Part shown: positions 1 through 7,926 of the stretch, piece after piece
Numbering within the stretch: position 1 is the stretch's first letter
Layout of the letters: every line of letters starts with the position of its first letter
Origin: Chromohalobacter sp. 11-W
Lineage (GTDB): Bacteria; Pseudomonadota; Gammaproteobacteria; Pseudomonadales; Halomonadaceae
Direction of reading: 5' to 3'
Assembly: GCF_029889905.1 (NCBI RefSeq)
Contig: NZ_JARANZ010000007.1
Location: forward strand, 62,001-126,000
DNA length: 64,000 bases
Program-made: the position numbers and the translations under genes
Notes under the pieces: model-generated
Told to the model about the DNA's origin: nothing
Database searches by the model: none
The model's input: only the letters and a program-made list of their open reading frames with translations

Positions 1-61
1 TGATCCGGCCAGCCCCGAAGCGGATGGCGGTGGGATACGTCCAGTTTCCGGTCAATGTCAT
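1..61 (-). CDS. Iron-containing alcohol dehydrogenase, N-terminus only (cut by window edge)
   Basis: Only the first 20 codons lie in the window, read leftward from an ATG at 59-61. They begin MTLTGNWTYPTAIRFGAG, the characteristic opening of group III iron-dependent alcohol dehydrogenases (NW-x-YPT-x-I/V-RFG). An AAGAAGGTGA Shine-Dalgarno lies just upstream. It is the last visible gene of the minus-strand operon that starts near 6863 and follows an aldehyde dehydrogenase, so alcohol to aldehyde to acid oxidation is a natural reading. The substrate cannot be told from this fragment. Confidence 0.7.
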   Translation of the reverse strand, partial: MTLTGNWTYPTAIRFGAGRI

Positions 62-113
62 ATCGTCACCTTCTTCAGCCTGTTGTTTTGTTTTCTTTAG
101 ATTGTTGTTTTCT

Positions 114-1499
114 TTAGGTCGTTTTTTTCTTTAAATAGTAGGACTTGGGGCGTGTCAGGTTGTGATAGCCGATCACCGACAAGCCGCCGCCGCGCCCCGA
201 CTCCTTGCAGCCGGTCCAGCACAGACCCGGGTCGAGATAATCCGCACGATTCATGAACACAGTACCGGTCTCGACCCGGTCGCCCACACGCTGGGCACGC
301 GCGATATCGGCCGTCCACAGGCTAGCGGTCAGGCCGAAGCGGCTGTCGTTCATCAACTGGATGGCCTCTTCATCACCACTCACCTTCATGATGCCGACCA
401 CCGGGCCGAAGCTTTCATCGCGCATCACACGCATATCGTGCGTCACTTCCGTGAGGATCTGCGGACTCAGATAGGCGCCGCCATCATCTTCAGGCTTCGG
501 CGTGACTCTGGCCCTCGCGCCGGCGGTCAGGGCCTCATCGACCTGGTCACGGACCTCTCTAGCGAAGCGGATATTCGCCATGGGGCCGATATCCGTATCG
601 GCGGCCAGTGGATTGCCCAGCTTGTAGCCCTCGACGATTGCCACCGCCTTGTCGACAAAGGCCTCATAAAGATTCTCGTGCACATAGATGCGCTCGATCC
701 CGCAGCAGCATTGCCCCGAGTTGAACATCGCCCCATCGATCAAGGTGGCAACCGCGGCCTCGAGGTCGGCATCCTCCATGACATAACCCGGATCCTTTCC
801 GCCCAACTCGAGCCCTAACCCGGTAAAGGTACCGGCCGCCGCCTGTTCCATGGCACGGCCACCGCCCACGGAACCGGTGAAGTTGACGAAATCGAACGCT
901 CGATCGGCAAGCAGCGCCGAGGTGGTGTCGTGATCCAGGAAGACATTCTGGAATACCGCCTCGGGCACCCCAGCCGAATGGAAGGCGCGCGCCATGCGCT
1001 CGCCTGCCAATAGGGTCTGGGTGGCATGCTTCAACAGCACGCTGTTGCCTGCTATCAGCGCCGGTGCCACCGTGTTGATCGCCGTCATGTAGGGATAGTT
1101 CCAGGGGGCCACGACCAGCACCACCCCGTGCGGAATGCGCTTGATGTAGCGTTTGACGGCGGCGTCCTCGCCCACCGCGATATCGGCCAGCGCCTCTTCG
1201 GCGATGGTCGCCATATGGCTACCCCGCTCCTCGAAGCCACCGAACTCGCCACCATAACCAACCGGACGCCCCATCATCTGCGCAAGCTCCGGTACTATCT
1301 CATCATTCATCGCTCCCACGGCGGCGATGCCGGCCCGCACCAGATCGATACGCTCCCGAAGGGGACGTGCCGCCCAGTCGGCCTGCGCCGCCCGCGCCCG
1401 ATCCGCGGCCTGCCGCGCGGCCTCAGGCGATAGCGCCTCACGCTCGGCGAAGACCGTCCCGTTGATCGGCGAGATACACCTCAAAATATGCCCCATCAT
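114..1499 (-). CDS. NAD(P)-dependent aldehyde dehydrogenase
   Basis: A 461-residue aldehyde dehydrogenase, slightly shorter than the usual 480-500. Visible landmarks are APWNYP (about 131-136, cofactor fold), ELGGKDP with the general-base Glu231, and the catalytic cysteine in SGQCCCG (about 264-266). Two ATGs are adjacent (1499 and 1496) behind a GGGAGGGG Shine-Dalgarno; either could be the start. The gene lies between the glutamine-synthetase-like ligase and an iron alcohol dehydrogenase in one operon. By analogy with isopropylamine and ethanolamine gamma-glutamylation routes it may oxidise a gamma-glutamyl amino-aldehyde. Family assignment is firm; the substrate is inference. Confidence 0.88.
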   Translation of the reverse strand: MMGHILRCISPINGTVFAEREALSPEAARQAADRARAAQADWAARPLRERIDLVRAGIAAVGAMNDEIVPELAQMMGRPVGYGGEFGGFEERGSHMATIAEEALADIAVGEDAAVKRYIKRIPHGVVLVVAPWNYPYMTAINTVAPALIAGNSVLLKHATQTLLAGERMARAFHSAGVPEAVFQNVFLDHDTTSALLADRAFDFVNFTGSVGGGRAMEQAAAGTFTGLGLELGGKDPGYVMEDADLEAAVATLIDGAMFNSGQCCCGIERIYVHENLYEAFVDKAVAIVEGYKLGNPLAADTDIGPMANIRFAREVRDQVDEALTAGARARVTPKPEDDGGAYLSPQILTEVTHDMRVMRDESFGPVVGIMKVSGDEEAIQLMNDSRFGLTASLWTADIARAQRVGDRVETGTVFMNRADYLDPGLCWTGCKESGRGGGLSVIGYHNLTRPKSYYLKKKTT

Positions 1500-1556
1500 C
1501 CCCTCCCGTTTCTTATTTCCTGTATGGCCGAGCGCAGCCAGTGTTCAGACAAAGCC

Positions 1557-2918
1557 TCAACACCGCTCGAAACCTCGCACAACCTCATAATCGGTCACCA
1601 CCCGCTGAAAGTCCTCCAGCTCCACTTCGGCGGCACGCGCATAGTGATCGACCACCTCATCACCCAAGGCTTCGCGCAGCATGGTGGAATCCTTCAGGGC
1701 CTGCATGGCATCGCGCAGGTCCTGTGGTATCAGGCCGGTTCCGCCCTCGTAGGTATCGCCCTCGGCGGGAGGAGGCAATTCCAGACCTTCCTCGATTCCC
1801 TTGATGCCGGCGGCCAACTGGCCGGCCATGGCCAGATAGGGATTCAAGTCCGAGCCGCCGATGCGACACTCGATGCGCACCGCCTGTGTGCCCTCGGCGC
1901 AGAGACGAAACCCTGCGGTACGATTATCCACCGACCAGACCGTACGCGTGGGGGCGAAGGAGCCCTTCTGGAAGCGCTTGTAGCTATTGAGGTAGGGCGC
2001 CAGGAAGTAGGTGTAGTCAGGCGCGTATTTCAGCAATCCCGCCAGGTAATGCTTCATCACAGCGGACATGCCCAGCGCATCGCTCTCATCATGGAAGACT
2101 GGCTGCCCCTGCTTCCACAGCGACTGGTGGATGTGACTGGAACTGCCCGAATGCGCGTGGTGCCATTTCGGCAGGAACGTCACCGCCCGCCCCTGCTGCC
2201 AGGCGATCTCCTTGGTCGCATGCTTGGCGATGGTGTGATAATCCGCCGTATCGAGTGCTTTCGCATAACGGATGTTGAGTTCTTCCTGACCGGCCCCGGC
2301 CTCGCCCTTGGTGCCTTCCACGGGGATGCCCGCCACCTGGAGGTGGTTACGTAGCGGACGCAACACATGCTCCTCCTTGGTGGTCTGGAAGATATGATAG
2401 TCCTCGTTGTAGCCGCTGATCGGCTGTAGGTCGCGAAACCCTCCCTTGCGAATGTCGTCGAGGCTTTTCTCGAACAGGAAGAACTCCAGTTCGGTGGCCA
2501 TTATCGCCTCCAGCCCCATCTCCTCCAGTCGCGCCAGTTGGCGCTTGAGGATGGCCCGCGGCGCATGCGGCACTTCAGCGTGGGTGTGATGATCCAGCAG
2601 ATCGCACAACACCATGACCGTACCTTCCAGCCACGGCATGGATCGCAGCGTGGCCAGGTCCGGTTTCATGATGTAGTCGCCATACCCCGCCTGCCAGGAG
2701 GTGCTGGCATAGCCATCGGGCGTTGCCATCTCGAGATCCGTGGCCAGCAGATAATTGCAGCAGTGAGTCTCGTCCCAGCCATCATCCACGAAGTGACGCG
2801 CATGGAGCCGCTTGCCCATCAGGCGCCCCTGCATGTCGACAATGCACACGAGCACCGTGTCGATCTCACCGCTCTCGACCTTGGTCTTCAGAGCATCCCA
2901 CGCCAGCGCGTTGGTCAT
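1557..2918 (-). CDS. Glutamine-synthetase-like gamma-glutamyl-amine ligase (PuuA/IpuC/GlnT family)
   Basis: 453 residues of the short glutamine synthetase-like family that joins glutamate's gamma-carboxyl to an amine other than ammonia. Motifs seen are ATELEFFLFE (141-150, metal-binding Glu), GAGQEELN (208-215), HSGSSSHIHQSLW (256-268) and a C-terminal RIGGSDLNPY arginine motif. The ATG at 2918 is chosen because GGAG lies 8 nt upstream; a TTG 15 nt earlier has no better signal. The neighbours are a TRAP importer and alcohol and aldehyde dehydrogenases, which points to an amino-alcohol or monoamine as acceptor rather than to nitrogen assimilation. Gamma-glutamylputrescine synthetase is the main alternative. 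Confidence 0.85.
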   Translation of the reverse strand: MTNALAWDALKTKVESGEIDTVLVCIVDMQGRLMGKRLHARHFVDDGWDETHCCNYLLATDLEMATPDGYASTSWQAGYGDYIMKPDLATLRSMPWLEGTVMVLCDLLDHHTHAEVPHAPRAILKRQLARLEEMGLEAIMATELEFFLFEKSLDDIRKGGFRDLQPISGYNEDYHIFQTTKEEHVLRPLRNHLQVAGIPVEGTKGEAGAGQEELNIRYAKALDTADYHTIAKHATKEIAWQQGRAVTFLPKWHHAHSGSSSHIHQSLWKQGQPVFHDESDALGMSAVMKHYLAGLLKYAPDYTYFLAPYLNSYKRFQKGSFAPTRTVWSVDNRTAGFRLCAEGTQAVRIECRIGGSDLNPYLAMAGQLAAGIKGIEEGLELPPPAEGDTYEGGTGLIPQDLRDAMQALKDSTMLREALGDEVVDHYARAAEVELEDFQRVVTDYEVVRGFERC

Positions 2919-2988
2919 TTCCGAGGCTCCCAATAGCCATCACCATGACGAGGCCCGACGCTCGGTCGCCCCTCCCCTTTTCAAGCGG

Positions 2989-3014
2989 CGTGCCCCGGCA
3001 GGCGCCAGGGCACG
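2989..3014 (-). terminator. Intercistronic hairpin downstream of dctP
   Basis: A 7-bp perfect stem (CGTGCCC at 2989-2995 with GGGCACG at 3008-3014) with a 12-nt loop lies just after the dctP stop codon and 70 nt before the next start. No T-tract follows, so mRNA 3'-end protection or partial attenuation is likelier than full termination. Confidence 0.45.
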
Positions 3015-3022
3015 GGGCCGGC

Positions 3023-4075
3023 TCATGCATCGACGTAACGATAGGGCCTGCCGGCCTTGCGCATATCGGCGTTGTACTGCTTGAAGATTTCGACCACCTT
3101 GGCCTTGGTCTCGGATTGCGCCGCGATTTCATCCCAGAACTTCTGGGCCGCCGTTTCTACCTGATCCCACTCGGCATCGGGAATGGACGTCAGCTCCAGC
3201 TTGTCGCCGTGGACGCGCAGTCTGGCCTCGCCGCCCCAGTACCAGTACTGGCGGTGATAGTGAGACTGTTCACAGCACACCTCGAACAGTACCCTGAGAT
3301 CCTCCGGCAGTTCCTCCCAGCGCTCCATATTGACGAAGAAATGGCCAATCCAGGCACCCGAGATGTTGTTGGTCAGGAAGTAGTTGGTGACGTTGGCCCA
3401 CCCGACCGTGTAGTCCTCGGTGATGCCGGACCAGGCGATCCCGTCCAGCTCGCCGGTCTGCAAGGCCACCTCGATATCCTCCCAAGGCAAAGTGACCGGC
3501 ACGACGCCGAACCGGGAGAGAAAGCGCCCTGCGGTAGGGAAGGTAAAGATGCGCTTGCCCTCCAGGTCCTTGAGGCTGCGAATCGGCTCCTTGGTGGCGA
3601 AATGGCACGGATCCCAGGCCCCGGCACTGACATGCTTGACGCCGACCTTGGCGTATTCCTCTTCCCAGATTTCCTTGAGTCCGTACTGATTGAACAGCAC
3701 CGGCACATCGAGGCTATAACGGCACCCGAAGGGGAAGTACCCGCCGAAGACGGTCACCTCGGTGGGCGACGCCATCGAATCGTCATCCGATTGCACGGCG
3801 TCGATGGTGCCGCGCTGCATCGCCCGGAACAACTCCCCGGTCGGCACCAACTGATCGGCACTGTACAGCTCGATCTGCATGCGATCCCCGGCGATCTGGT
3901 TGAACAGGTCGATGGCGGGCTTGGCAACATGCTCGGCCAAGGCGGCCCCGGCATAGGTCTGCATGCGCCACTTGATGGTCGGCTCGGAGGATGACTGGGC
4001 CATGACTCTCGAGGCCAGCGGCACGATGGCAGCGCCGGCTGCGGCATTGATCAGAAATTTGCGTCTTGTTGTCAT
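3023..4075 (-). CDS. TRAP transporter solute-binding protein (DctP family)
   Basis: 350 residues. The N-terminus MTTRRKFLINAAAG...SRVMAQ is a signal peptide with a twin-arginine motif (RRKFL), so export may be by Tat, as for several TRAP binding proteins. The mature part has the DctP/TAXI-like fold signature, including KEPIRSLKDLEGKRI and a conserved arginine in the lobe 1 to 2 region. It is the periplasmic receptor for the DctQM permease encoded immediately upstream in the operon. Gene order is dctQ-dctM-dctP, and dctP is bracketed by hairpins at 4111-4130 and 2989-3014. The ligand is not deducible; gene context suggests an amine or amino-alcohol. Confidence 0.88.
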   Translation of the reverse strand: MTTRRKFLINAAAGAAIVPLASRVMAQSSSEPTIKWRMQTYAGAALAEHVAKPAIDLFNQIAGDRMQIELYSADQLVPTGELFRAMQRGTIDAVQSDDDSMASPTEVTVFGGYFPFGCRYSLDVPVLFNQYGLKEIWEEEYAKVGVKHVSAGAWDPCHFATKEPIRSLKDLEGKRIFTFPTAGRFLSRFGVVPVTLPWEDIEVALQTGELDGIAWSGITEDYTVGWANVTNYFLTNNISGAWIGHFFVNMERWEELPEDLRVLFEVCCEQSHYHRQYWYWGGEARLRVHGDKLELTSIPDAEWDQVETAAQKFWDEIAAQSETKAKVVEIFKQYNADMRKAGRPYRYVDA

Positions 4076-4110
4076 TGTTCTAGTTCTCCTGGTGTCACTA
4101 TCGAATGGAC

Positions 4111-4130
4111 ATAGCCCTGGGTAGGGCTAT
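4111..4130 (-). other. Hairpin between dctM and dctP
   Basis: A perfect 8-bp inverted repeat (ATAGCCCT / AGGGCTAT) with a 4-nt loop sits in the 76-nt gap between the dctM stop and the dctP start. With the hairpin after dctP it would delimit a separately stable dctP mRNA segment. Confidence 0.5.
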
Positions 4131-4151
4131 TGTTGCTCGGTCACACTGCTA

Positions 4152-5474
4152 TCAATTTCCATAAACGTAGCCTGGAAGCCAGAGGGCAATCTGTGGAAAG
4201 ACCATCACCAGGCTCAGGGCTGCCATCATCACCACCACGAAGGGGAGGATGGATAAATAGATGTCACGCAGCCCGATCTCCGGAGGCGCCATGGCACGCA
4301 TCAGGAAAAGGTTGTATCCAAACGGCGGCGTCATGTAGGCGATCTGCGTCGTGATCGTGTAGAGCACGCCATACCAGATCAGGTCGAACCCCAGCGCATC
4401 GACCAACGGCACGTAAAGCGGCGCCACGATCACCAGCATGGCGGTATCATCGAGGAAGGTTCCCATGACGATGAAGCTGAGCTGCATGAGGATCAGAATC
4501 GTCCAGGGCGAGAGTCCCAGGCGCTCGGTAAACAAGCCCTCGATGGCCTTCACCGCGCCCAGCCCGTCGAATATGGCTCCGAAGGCCAGCGCCGCCAGGA
4601 TGATCCACATGAACATGCAGGAGATGGCCAGCGTCTTTCGCACCGATACCTCGAAGACTTGGCGCGTCATTCGTCCCTTGAGGATAGCCGCCAGCAGCGC
4701 AGCCATCGCGCCGACCGCGGAGCTTTCGACCAAAGATGTCCAACCCTTGGCGAAAGGCACCATCATCACCGCAAAGATCACCAGGGGCAGCAGCCCCGCC
4801 CTTAGCAGACGCAGCTTCTCGGCCAGCGACACGTTCCGCTCCTCGGCGGGAAGAACGGGCCCCAAGCTGGGCTGAAGGCGGCAGCGCACATAGATATAGA
4901 GGATGAACAGCAACGCCATCATCAGCCCCGGCAGCACGCCGGCTAGCCACAACTGCCCTACCGGCTGGCGCGCAATCATGGCGTACAGCACCAGCACCAC
5001 CGAGGGCGGCACCAGAATGCCGAGACTCGACCCCGCCTGAATGACGCCGGTGACCATGATCTTGTCGTACCCGCGCCGCAGCAGTTCGGGCAAGGCGATG
5101 GTGGCGCCGATCGCCATCCCGGCCACCGACAGCCCGTTCATGGCCGAGATCAGCACCATCAGGCCGATCGTGCCGATGGCCAGGCCGCCTTTGACCGGGC
5201 CCATCCAGACATGAAACATCCGGTAGAGGTCATCCGCGATACGGCTCTCCGAAAGCACGTACCCCATGAAGATGAACATCGGCAGGGTCAGCAGCGGATA
5301 CCATTTCATCAGCTTCATCGCCGATGAGAACGGGATATCCACCCCGCCGGTCCCCCACAGCAGGACGCCTGCCAAGGCGCCGACGAAGCCGATGGCGCCA
5401 AAAACACGCTGCCCGGTGAGCAGCATCAGCATCATCGAACTGAACATCACGATGGCGATCATCTCGTACGACAT
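4152..5474 (-). CDS. TRAP transporter large permease subunit (DctM)
   Basis: 440 residues and about 12 hydrophobic segments, the usual size for an unfused DctM subunit. DctM motifs are visible: MGYVLSESRIADDLYRMFHVWMGPVKGGLAIGT-type sequence near residue 55, and a PPSVVLVLYAMIARQPVGQLWLAGVLPG-type loop. The start is set at the ATG at 5474, which overlaps the dctQ stop as TGATG; 35 extra codons upstream lie within dctQ and are not used. It forms the Na+- or H+-coupled channel with DctQ. Confidence 0.92.
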   Translation of the reverse strand: MSYEMIAIVMFSSMMLMLLTGQRVFGAIGFVGALAGVLLWGTGGVDIPFSSAMKLMKWYPLLTLPMFIFMGYVLSESRIADDLYRMFHVWMGPVKGGLAIGTIGLMVLISAMNGLSVAGMAIGATIALPELLRRGYDKIMVTGVIQAGSSLGILVPPSVVLVLYAMIARQPVGQLWLAGVLPGLMMALLFILYIYVRCRLQPSLGPVLPAEERNVSLAEKLRLLRAGLLPLVIFAVMMVPFAKGWTSLVESSAVGAMAALLAAILKGRMTRQVFEVSVRKTLAISCMFMWIILAALAFGAIFDGLGAVKAIEGLFTERLGLSPWTILILMQLSFIVMGTFLDDTAMLVIVAPLYVPLVDALGFDLIWYGVLYTITTQIAYMTPPFGYNLFLMRAMAPPEIGLRDIYLSILPFVVVMMAALSLVMVFPQIALWLPGYVYGN

Positions 5475-6070
5475 CAGTCGAGCACCCCGCGCAGACGGCC
5501 GATATCCCGGAAAAATTCGGCGAGAGATTGAAGGATCATCAGCAACACACCGAGACAGAGCACGGCCTTGATGGGCCACAGCCAGGGTCGCCAGGCCGTT
5601 GGACTACGCTCCAGGAAACCGAGCTTGTCAGCGGCCGCTTCGGGCCCTTCCGTGAAGAAGGTGACGACGAGGTTGAGGAAGAAGTGGAAGGGCTCATCGC
5701 CGAAGTAGCCGAGGGAGTAGGCCATCGACACCAGCCCCCCATAGAGAAGAACACCGAGATAAAAGAGCAGGAAGAAGATCGTGAAGGCATCGACCCACGC
5801 CTTGGTTTTCGGGCTCCAGTCGCCGTAGAAGAGATCCATGCGTACGTTCGAACCCATTTGGATCGAGTAGGGCCCACCCAGCACGAAATATGCCACCATG
5901 ACGAATTGTGCGGTCTCCAGCGTCCACATCGTGGGGTTCCAGAACATCTTGGAGACCGAGGACCACAGCAGCACTGCGATCAGCACGAAGATCAGATACA
6001 TCGCGATCCGCCCAATGAAGCGGTTCATCGCATCGATCGCGCTGATGTAGCAGAGGATGGCGCTAGGCAT
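5474..6070 (-). CDS. TRAP transporter small permease subunit (DctQ)
   Basis: 198 residues with four predicted transmembrane helices and a hydrophilic stretch after helix 3, matching DctQ. The ATG at 6070 is preceded by GGGAGG at 8 nt and lies inside the last codons of the upstream amidohydrolase gene (8-nt overlap), so translation is probably coupled. The DctQ stop overlaps the DctM start. At 198 aa it is somewhat longer than the common 160-180, through a longer loop between helices 3 and 4. Confidence 0.88.
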   Translation of the reverse strand: MPSAILCYISAIDAMNRFIGRIAMYLIFVLIAVLLWSSVSKMFWNPTMWTLETAQFVMVAYFVLGGPYSIQMGSNVRMDLFYGDWSPKTKAWVDAFTIFFLLFYLGVLLYGGLVSMAYSLGYFGDEPFHFFLNLVVTFFTEGPEAAADKLGFLERSPTAWRPWLWPIKAVLCLGVLLMILQSLAEFFRDIGRLRGVLD

Positions 6071-6863
6071 CGTGCTTACCCTCCCTATGAGTAAGCTCGA
6101 CACCGAGCGTTGCCAGCGCCGGCTGGATGAGCTGCATCAGCTCCCGCGCCATGGCGTGGGCGTCTTCCAGAGTGGCCAGCAAATCGTTACGAATCTCGAT
6201 CATCACGTTCGCCAGGCCATTGTCGATACCGTGGCGCACCAGCGAATGGGTGACGCCGTCCTGCGGCCCGTAGGGCGCGTTGCGCTGTATGCATCGATGA
6301 GGCAGGCGATCGGCGTGCGCCAGCATCGCATCGGCCAGACGGCGGTCGACATCATGCAGGATACCGACCTCGACCGCGCGCACCCGGCCATGAAAGGTCG
6401 GCGTGAAGCTATGAACCGTGATCAGCACGGTGGGGATATCGTGAGCCGTACGCTGTGCCAGCACCTGTGTCACCGCGTGGCAAAACGGGTAGTAGACGGC
6501 CTCGACTCGAGCGGCTCGCTGCGCTGACGTCAGCTCACGATTGCCCGGTACCTCGACGACCTCGGAACGCTCCGGCATTGCGCTTGCCGCCTCGGGAGGG
6601 CGATTGCAGTCATAGACCAGCCGCGAGACACGGCTCGCCACCAGCGGGGCATTGAGCAATCCCGACAGCGCAACGGCCACATCGCGTGCGCCAGGATCCC
6701 ATGCCGCATGACTGTGCCGATGGGAGGGCTCCAACCCCAGCCCATGATAGTGCTCGGGAATATGGTACGACGCATGCTCGCACAGCAGGAGAACCGGGCC
6801 CTTGGCATACCCATAGAGAGTCTCGACGTTCGGGGATAATTGTTCTAATTCGCTGGACATCAT
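6063..6863 (-). CDS. N-formylglutamate amidohydrolase-like protein (HutG/PF05013 family)
   Basis: 266 residues of the N-formylglutamate amidohydrolase family. Typical segments are VLLLCEHASYHIPEHY (near residue 22), SRLVYDCNRPPE, TVLITVHSFTPTFHGR and a VMIEIRNDLL segment near the C-terminus; the CEHAS and VHSFTP histidines are the expected metal ligands. It leads an operon that has no histidine-degradation genes. Cleavage of a different glutamyl or acyl amide, for instance a gamma-glutamyl product made by the neighbouring ligase, is therefore plausible but unproven. The start is the first of two adjacent ATGs (6863, 6860) behind GGAG. Confidence 0.8.
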   Translation of the reverse strand: MMSSELEQLSPNVETLYGYAKGPVLLLCEHASYHIPEHYHGLGLEPSHRHSHAAWDPGARDVAVALSGLLNAPLVASRVSRLVYDCNRPPEAASAMPERSEVVEVPGNRELTSAQRAARVEAVYYPFCHAVTQVLAQRTAHDIPTVLITVHSFTPTFHGRVRAVEVGILHDVDRRLADAMLAHADRLPHRCIQRNAPYGPQDGVTHSLVRHGIDNGLANVMIEIRNDLLATLEDAHAMARELMQLIQPALATLGVELTHREGKHDA

Positions 6864-6913
6864 GATTTCTCCGCGACTCTGTAAAGATATAGACGTCGCC
6901 AAGACCACGTGTC

Positions 6914-6950
6914 AATATTTTTTCAAAGGCCGCGAAAACACTGAAATATC
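6914..6950. promoter_or_regulatory. Candidate RpiR operator in the divergent promoter region
   Basis: In the 129-bp gap between the divergent operon and rpiR an imperfect inverted repeat pairs AATATTTTTTCA (6914-6925) with TGAAATATC (6942-6950). TGAAA/TTTCA half-sites are common for RpiR-family operators. The two arms are not the same length, so this is only a candidate. Confidence 0.3.
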
Positions 6951-6992
6951 ACGGTCAACATCCGCGCAAAGCCTATTCAGGAGGACAGGGCG

Positions 6993-7871
6993 ATGGCGAC
7001 CACCAATGCCGCCTCAACCGTGCGTGAACTGATCCGAGAGCACTACTCGGCGTTGACGCAAGCGGAACGCAAGTTTGCCAATGCACTGCTCGATAATTAT
7101 CCCGCGGCTGGCCTCGCCTCAATCACTATCGTAGCGAGCAACGTGGGCGTGTCGTCTCCCACCGTGGCGCGGATGGTCAAGAAGTTGGGATTCAAGGGCT
7201 ACCCGGAATTCCACAAGGCGCTGTTGCGCGAGCTTGAAGCAAAGGGGATAGGGCCCACCAAGAGGCGTGACAACTGGTCATCCGAGGCCCCCAAGAGGCA
7301 TCTGCTCAACCGGTTCTCCCAGGCGGTCACCAATAACCTGCAGCAGACCTTCGCCCATATCGACACCGAACGCTTCGATCAAGCGACCCGCCAACTGGCC
7401 GATGCCGAGAAGCGCCTTTACATTGTCGGCGGGCGCATCACCCAGGCCCTGGCCGATTATGCCTTCACGCATTTCCAGGCGGTGCGCCCTGGGGTCACCC
7501 ATATGACCTCGTCCTCGGGGACCTGGCCGCATTACGTGCTGGACATGGAGCCGGGGGACACCCTGCTGATCTTCGACATCCGGCGCTATGAGACCAACCT
7601 GCTGCGCCTGACGGAGATCGTGCAACAGCGCGGTGCGCGAATCGTGCTATTCACCGACCAGTGGGGCTCCCCCATCTCATCGCTCGCCGATTTGACCTTT
7701 CATTGCTGGGTGGAGATTCCTTCGGGATGGGATTCCAACGTCGCGACCATGATGCTGCTGGAAACCATGATCGCCTCGGTCCAGGAGCAACGCTGGCCCG
7801 ATGCCAGAGACCGCTATGAACGGCTAGATGAATTGTTCGATACGACCCACTTCTTTCGCAAATTCACCTGA
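6993..7871 (+). CDS. RpiR-family transcriptional regulator (HTH + SIS domain)
   Basis: 292 residues: an N-terminal HTH_6 domain (about 1-80; SITIVASNVGVSSPTVARMVKKLGFKGYPEFH is the recognition region) followed by a SIS sugar-isomerase fold (about 130-260, LYIVGGRITQALADYAF). GGAGG lies 8 nt before the ATG. It is divergent from the amidohydrolase-TRAP-ligase operon and separated from it by 129 bp, the standard arrangement for a local regulator. SIS domains usually bind phosphosugars, but RpiR members also control amine and amino acid catabolism, so the effector is open. Confidence 0.88.
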   Translation: MATTNAASTVRELIREHYSALTQAERKFANALLDNYPAAGLASITIVASNVGVSSPTVARMVKKLGFKGYPEFHKALLRELEAKGIGPTKRRDNWSSEAPKRHLLNRFSQAVTNNLQQTFAHIDTERFDQATRQLADAEKRLYIVGGRITQALADYAFTHFQAVRPGVTHMTSSSGTWPHYVLDMEPGDTLLIFDIRRYETNLLRLTEIVQQRGARIVLFTDQWGSPISSLADLTFHCWVEIPSGWDSNVATMMLLETMIASVQEQRWPDARDRYERLDELFDTTHFFRKFT

Positions 7872-7914
7872 CGCCGACGTTCTAGCGGCTTATTCGTCGC
7901 CCATGGCTCACGGA

Positions 7915-7926
7915 ATTGCATGCAAT
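7915..7926. repeat. ATTGCATGCAAT palindrome, copy 1
   Basis: A perfect 12-bp palindrome whose last base is the first base of the lipoprotein stop-codon triplet. A matching 14-bp version lies upstream of the same gene at 8761-8774. Confidence 0.5.
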
